Assembly (NCBI GenBank): GCA_964371655.1
Contig: CAYJOD010000117.1
Location: forward strand, 1-17,091
From: CAZGSN01 sp964371655
Lineage (GTDB): Bacteria; Desulfobacterota; Binatia; HRBIN30
Length of the DNA: 17,091 bases
Direction: 5' to 3'
Part shown: positions 15,355 to 17,091 of the stretch, piece by piece
How positions within the stretch are numbered: position 1 is the stretch's first letter
How the letters are laid out: every line of letters starts with the position of its first letter
The notes under the pieces: generated by a model
Databases searched by the model: none
Told to the model about the DNA's origin: nothing
What the model saw: the letters and a program-made list of their open reading frames with translations, nothing else
Translations under genes and position numbers: made by a program

Positions 15355-15876
15355 ATGCTCTGGTACTTCGCCTACGGCTCCAACATGCAAAGCGCGACCC
15401 TGCGCGGCCGCCGTGGTGTCGAGTACGCACGCGCCGTTCCGGCGCGGCTGGTTGGCTGGCGCCTGGTCGTCGACAAGCCGTCGCTCATCGGCGACGGCAA
15501 CACCTTTGCCAATGTCATTCGCGATCCTCGCGCTGCGGTGTGCGGTGTGAGCTTTGAAGTCTCCGAGGAGGACATGGGCCACATCGACCTGACCGAAGGC
15601 GTGCTGCTCGGGAATTACGAGCGCGTCGAGGTGAGCGTCGAACCCCTCGCGAACGGGCACCAACCGCACCTGGCCTTCACCCTCACATCGACCAAACAGC
15701 ACCACGAGGCGCGCCCCTCGGAGCGTTACATGCGGCTGCTCGTCGAAGGCGCCCTCGAACACGGCCTGCCGGCCGAGTACATCGCGTTCCTACGCACGAT
15801 CCCGACCGTAGGAGAAGTCGAGTACACGCCGGAGATGCACGCCTTCGTCGACGACTTTCTGCGCCGCCGCAGCTAG
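15355..15876 (+). CDS. Gamma-glutamylcyclotransferase-like (AIG2/GGCT fold) protein
   Basis: Predicted cytoplasmic enzyme releasing 5-oxoproline from gamma-glutamyl compounds, or a relative acting on another gamma-glutamyl amine. Its 173 residues match the family. YFAYGSNM at 4-11 is the hallmark substrate loop. Glu81 in DLTEGVLLGNYER aligns with the catalytic acid in the usual L-D-x-x-E-G motif. NVIRDPRAAVCGVSFEVS at 53-70 is the following strand region with the G-V-x-F/Y core. Substrate cannot be set from sequence. ATG 15355 has no ribosome site; a heptamer repeat block stands directly upstream. The MBL hydrolase follows on the same strand after an inverted-repeat element, so co-transcription is possible. 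Confidence 0.85.
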   Translation: MLWYFAYGSNMQSATLRGRRGVEYARAVPARLVGWRLVVDKPSLIGDGNTFANVIRDPRAAVCGVSFEVSEEDMGHIDLTEGVLLGNYERVEVSVEPLANGHQPHLAFTLTSTKQHHEARPSERYMRLLVEGALEHGLPAEYIAFLRTIPTVGEVEYTPEMHAFVDDFLRRRS

Positions 15877-15880
15877 CCTT

Positions 15881-16053
15881 GATTTCTCACCGCAGAGACG
15901 CCGAGACGCAGAGAACGCGTTGGATGGTTGGAAGGAATCATGATTTTGGCCGGATCGATTTCGGGCACTCTGCGGTTTCGGCGAATGTGTAGTTGCAGAC
16001 GATCATCTTCTCCGAGCCTCCGCGTCTCTGCGGTGAAGTCTTGGTGAGAAATC
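15881..16053. repeat. Inverted-repeat element (cgcagagacgc type) between two plus-strand genes
   Basis: Left arm 15881-15915 (gatttctcaccgcagagacg, then ccgagacgcagagaa). Right arm 16006-16053 is the near complement, with a 10-base insert between its gtgagaaatc edge and the ctctgcggtga core. It fits exactly between the genes: four bases after the cyclotransferase stop and seven before the MBL ribosome site. It is similar in design to the 9900-10267 element but has a different unit sequence. Confidence 0.7.
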
Positions 16054-16060
16054 CGGAATA

Positions 16061-16064
16061 GGAG
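16061..16064 (+). promoter_or_regulatory. Ribosome binding site of the MBL-fold gene
   Basis: GGAG five bases before GTG 16070, within aataggag; it supports GTG as the start. Confidence 0.6.
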
Positions 16065-16069
16065 CCCGC

Positions 16070-16957
16070 GTGGAAAGCGATCGTCACTTCGGCAACGTCA
16101 CCGTCCTCGTCGGCGACAAGAACGGAAAGTATCCGTACGGCAACTCCATCCTCGTACGCGGGCACCAGCGGACTGCCATTTGCGACCCGTCGCTGAGCGT
16201 CGTCGACCGCGCCGAAGAGCTGCGTGATCGCGCCGACCTCGTCGTGCTCAGCCATGTGCACGAGGATCACATCGCCGGCGTGCATCTCTTCCCGCACGCC
16301 GAGGTCCATGCGCATCACGACGACGCGCTCGGACTGCGCAGCCTCGACGGGTTGATGCAGATGTACGGACATGCCGATGTCGACAACGACATGGAGGCGT
16401 TGGTCGCGGCGTTCCATTACGTGGCGCGCCCGGACACGCAGGGCTTCGGCGATGGCGCCGTGTTCGACCTCGGCGGCTCAATCATCCGTGCCATCCACCT
16501 GCCCGGACATACGCGCGGCCATTGCGCTCTGCTCGTCGAACCGGAAGGGGTGCTGTTTCTCGGCGACATCGACCTGACCGGGTTCGGCCCCTACTACGGC
16601 GACGCCTGGTCGAGCCTCGACGACTTCGAGCGCTCCCTGCAACGCGTCGGCGCTATCGAAGCACGCGTGTGGGTGTCCTTTCATCACGTCGGCGTCGTCG
16701 AGGACCGCGCCGTGTTCGAAGACAAGCTGGCGCGCTTCGCCGGCAAGATCGTCGCGCGTGACAACCAGTTACTGGAGTTCCTGAGTCAGCCGCGGAGCGT
16801 GGCGGAGATGGTTGCGCGGCGCTTCCTCTATCCGGAGCACGCAACCATGTCGTTCATCGACGCGGCTGAAGAACGGACGATCCGCCAACATCTGGATCGC
16901 CTGGTTCGTGCCGGGGTCGTCGAGCAAGAGGCCGAGCGCTATCGCCGCCGTGCCTGA
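16070..16957 (+). CDS. MBL-fold metallo-hydrolase with C-terminal winged-helix-like segment
   Basis: Cytoplasmic metallo-beta-lactamase-fold hydrolase of 295 residues. Metal ligands are visible: SHVHEDHIAG gives H62, H64, D66, H67; PGHTRGH gives H147; GDIDLTGFGPYYGD gives D166; and SFHHVG (H205/H206) supplies the last His. Residues about 230-290 form a helical tail with a winged-helix look (ISO: RQHLDRLVRAGVVE), as in LACTB2-like members. The ester, thioester or nucleic-acid substrate is not determined. GTG 16070 is well supported by GGAG. No signal peptide. It sits downstream of the cyclotransferase gene in the same direction; a glutathione-related pairing (glyoxalase II shares this fold) is imaginable, but glyoxalase II signatures were not seen. 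Confidence 0.87.
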   Translation: MESDRHFGNVTVLVGDKNGKYPYGNSILVRGHQRTAICDPSLSVVDRAEELRDRADLVVLSHVHEDHIAGVHLFPHAEVHAHHDDALGLRSLDGLMQMYGHADVDNDMEALVAAFHYVARPDTQGFGDGAVFDLGGSIIRAIHLPGHTRGHCALLVEPEGVLFLGDIDLTGFGPYYGDAWSSLDDFERSLQRVGAIEARVWVSFHHVGVVEDRAVFEDKLARFAGKIVARDNQLLEFLSQPRSVAEMVARRFLYPEHATMSFIDAAEERTIRQHLDRLVRAGVVEQEAERYRRRA

Positions 16958-16970
16958 CCAAGGGTTAGAA

Positions 16971-17002
16971 GTATCTGGTATCTGGTTCCTGGTATCTGGT
17001 TT
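16971..17002. repeat. Tandem heptamers (tatctgg) after the MBL gene
   Basis: Four units of tatctgg, one degenerate (ttcctgg), beginning 14 bases after the MBL stop. The order of good and degenerate units mirrors the tatctcg array inside the MATE gene, and the block is complementary to 15321-15350. Confidence 0.7.
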
Positions 17003-17062
17003 AAGCCCGAAACCCCCATGGCGTGCTGACGCCCGCAACCCACGCCGGTATTTGGAAGCACC

Positions 17063-17090
17063 CCCTCTCCCGCATCACTGCGGGAGAGGG
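17063..17090. repeat. 12-bp perfect hairpin at the window edge
   Basis: ccctctcccgca-tcac-tgcgggagaggg, a perfect stem with a 4-base loop. No T-tract is visible before the edge. It could be a terminator for the MBL gene or an arm of another dispersed intergenic repeat; the window ends one base later. Confidence 0.6.
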
Positions 17091-17091
17091 C

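Noticed and set aside
15196..15762. Minus-strand 188-codon frame opposite the cyclotransferase
   Set aside because: The plus strand carries YFAYGSNM and the catalytic Glu motif; the antisense frame has no recognisable features.

Overview
The window is 17.1 kb of GC-rich bacterial chromosome. GTG and TTG starts, long antisense open frames, envelope and secreted proteins with Thr/Pro-rich linkers, and a C-terminal dockerin-like pair of calcium loops all fit an uncultured soil or sediment lineage of the deltaproteobacterial / Desulfobacterota / Binatota kind. That placement is inference: there is no rRNA or other marker gene, and no tRNA or CRISPR array was seen.

Left part (1-7072, all minus strand): two large secreted proteins. 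The first is an M36 (fungalysin) metallopeptidase with a P-domain and a Thr/Pro-rich tail that runs off the left edge. The second is an Asp-box (sialidase-fold) beta-propeller protein with a Thr/Pro linker, a cohesin-like domain and a dockerin-like C-terminus. A 157-bp block, 71% identical without gaps, lies just upstream of the first gene and over the 5' end of the second. Between the genes is a 157-bp palindromic MITE-like element with an 8-bp target duplication.

Middle part (7178-9859): a TesB-like acyl-CoA thioesterase (minus) diverges from an MFS transporter (plus). Their shared 560-bp intergenic region holds a multi-hairpin element bounded by a 19-bp perfect inverted repeat and 13-bp direct repeats.

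Right part (10278-16957): a class A penicillin-binding protein with an unusually long transpeptidase region, then upstream of it on the same strand a MATE exporter whose first codons contain a 31-bp inverted repeat built of heptamers. Diverging from these on the plus strand are a gamma-glutamylcyclotransferase-like gene and an MBL-fold hydrolase. Nearly every intergenic gap carries an inverted-repeat element of a different family.

The genes do not form one obvious pathway. The theme is cell envelope and export (secreted protease, secreted propeller, PBP, two exporters). I saw no clear new multi-gene system. The most unusual content is non-coding: the shared leader block, the MITE, the multi-hairpin element and the palindrome inside the MATE gene.
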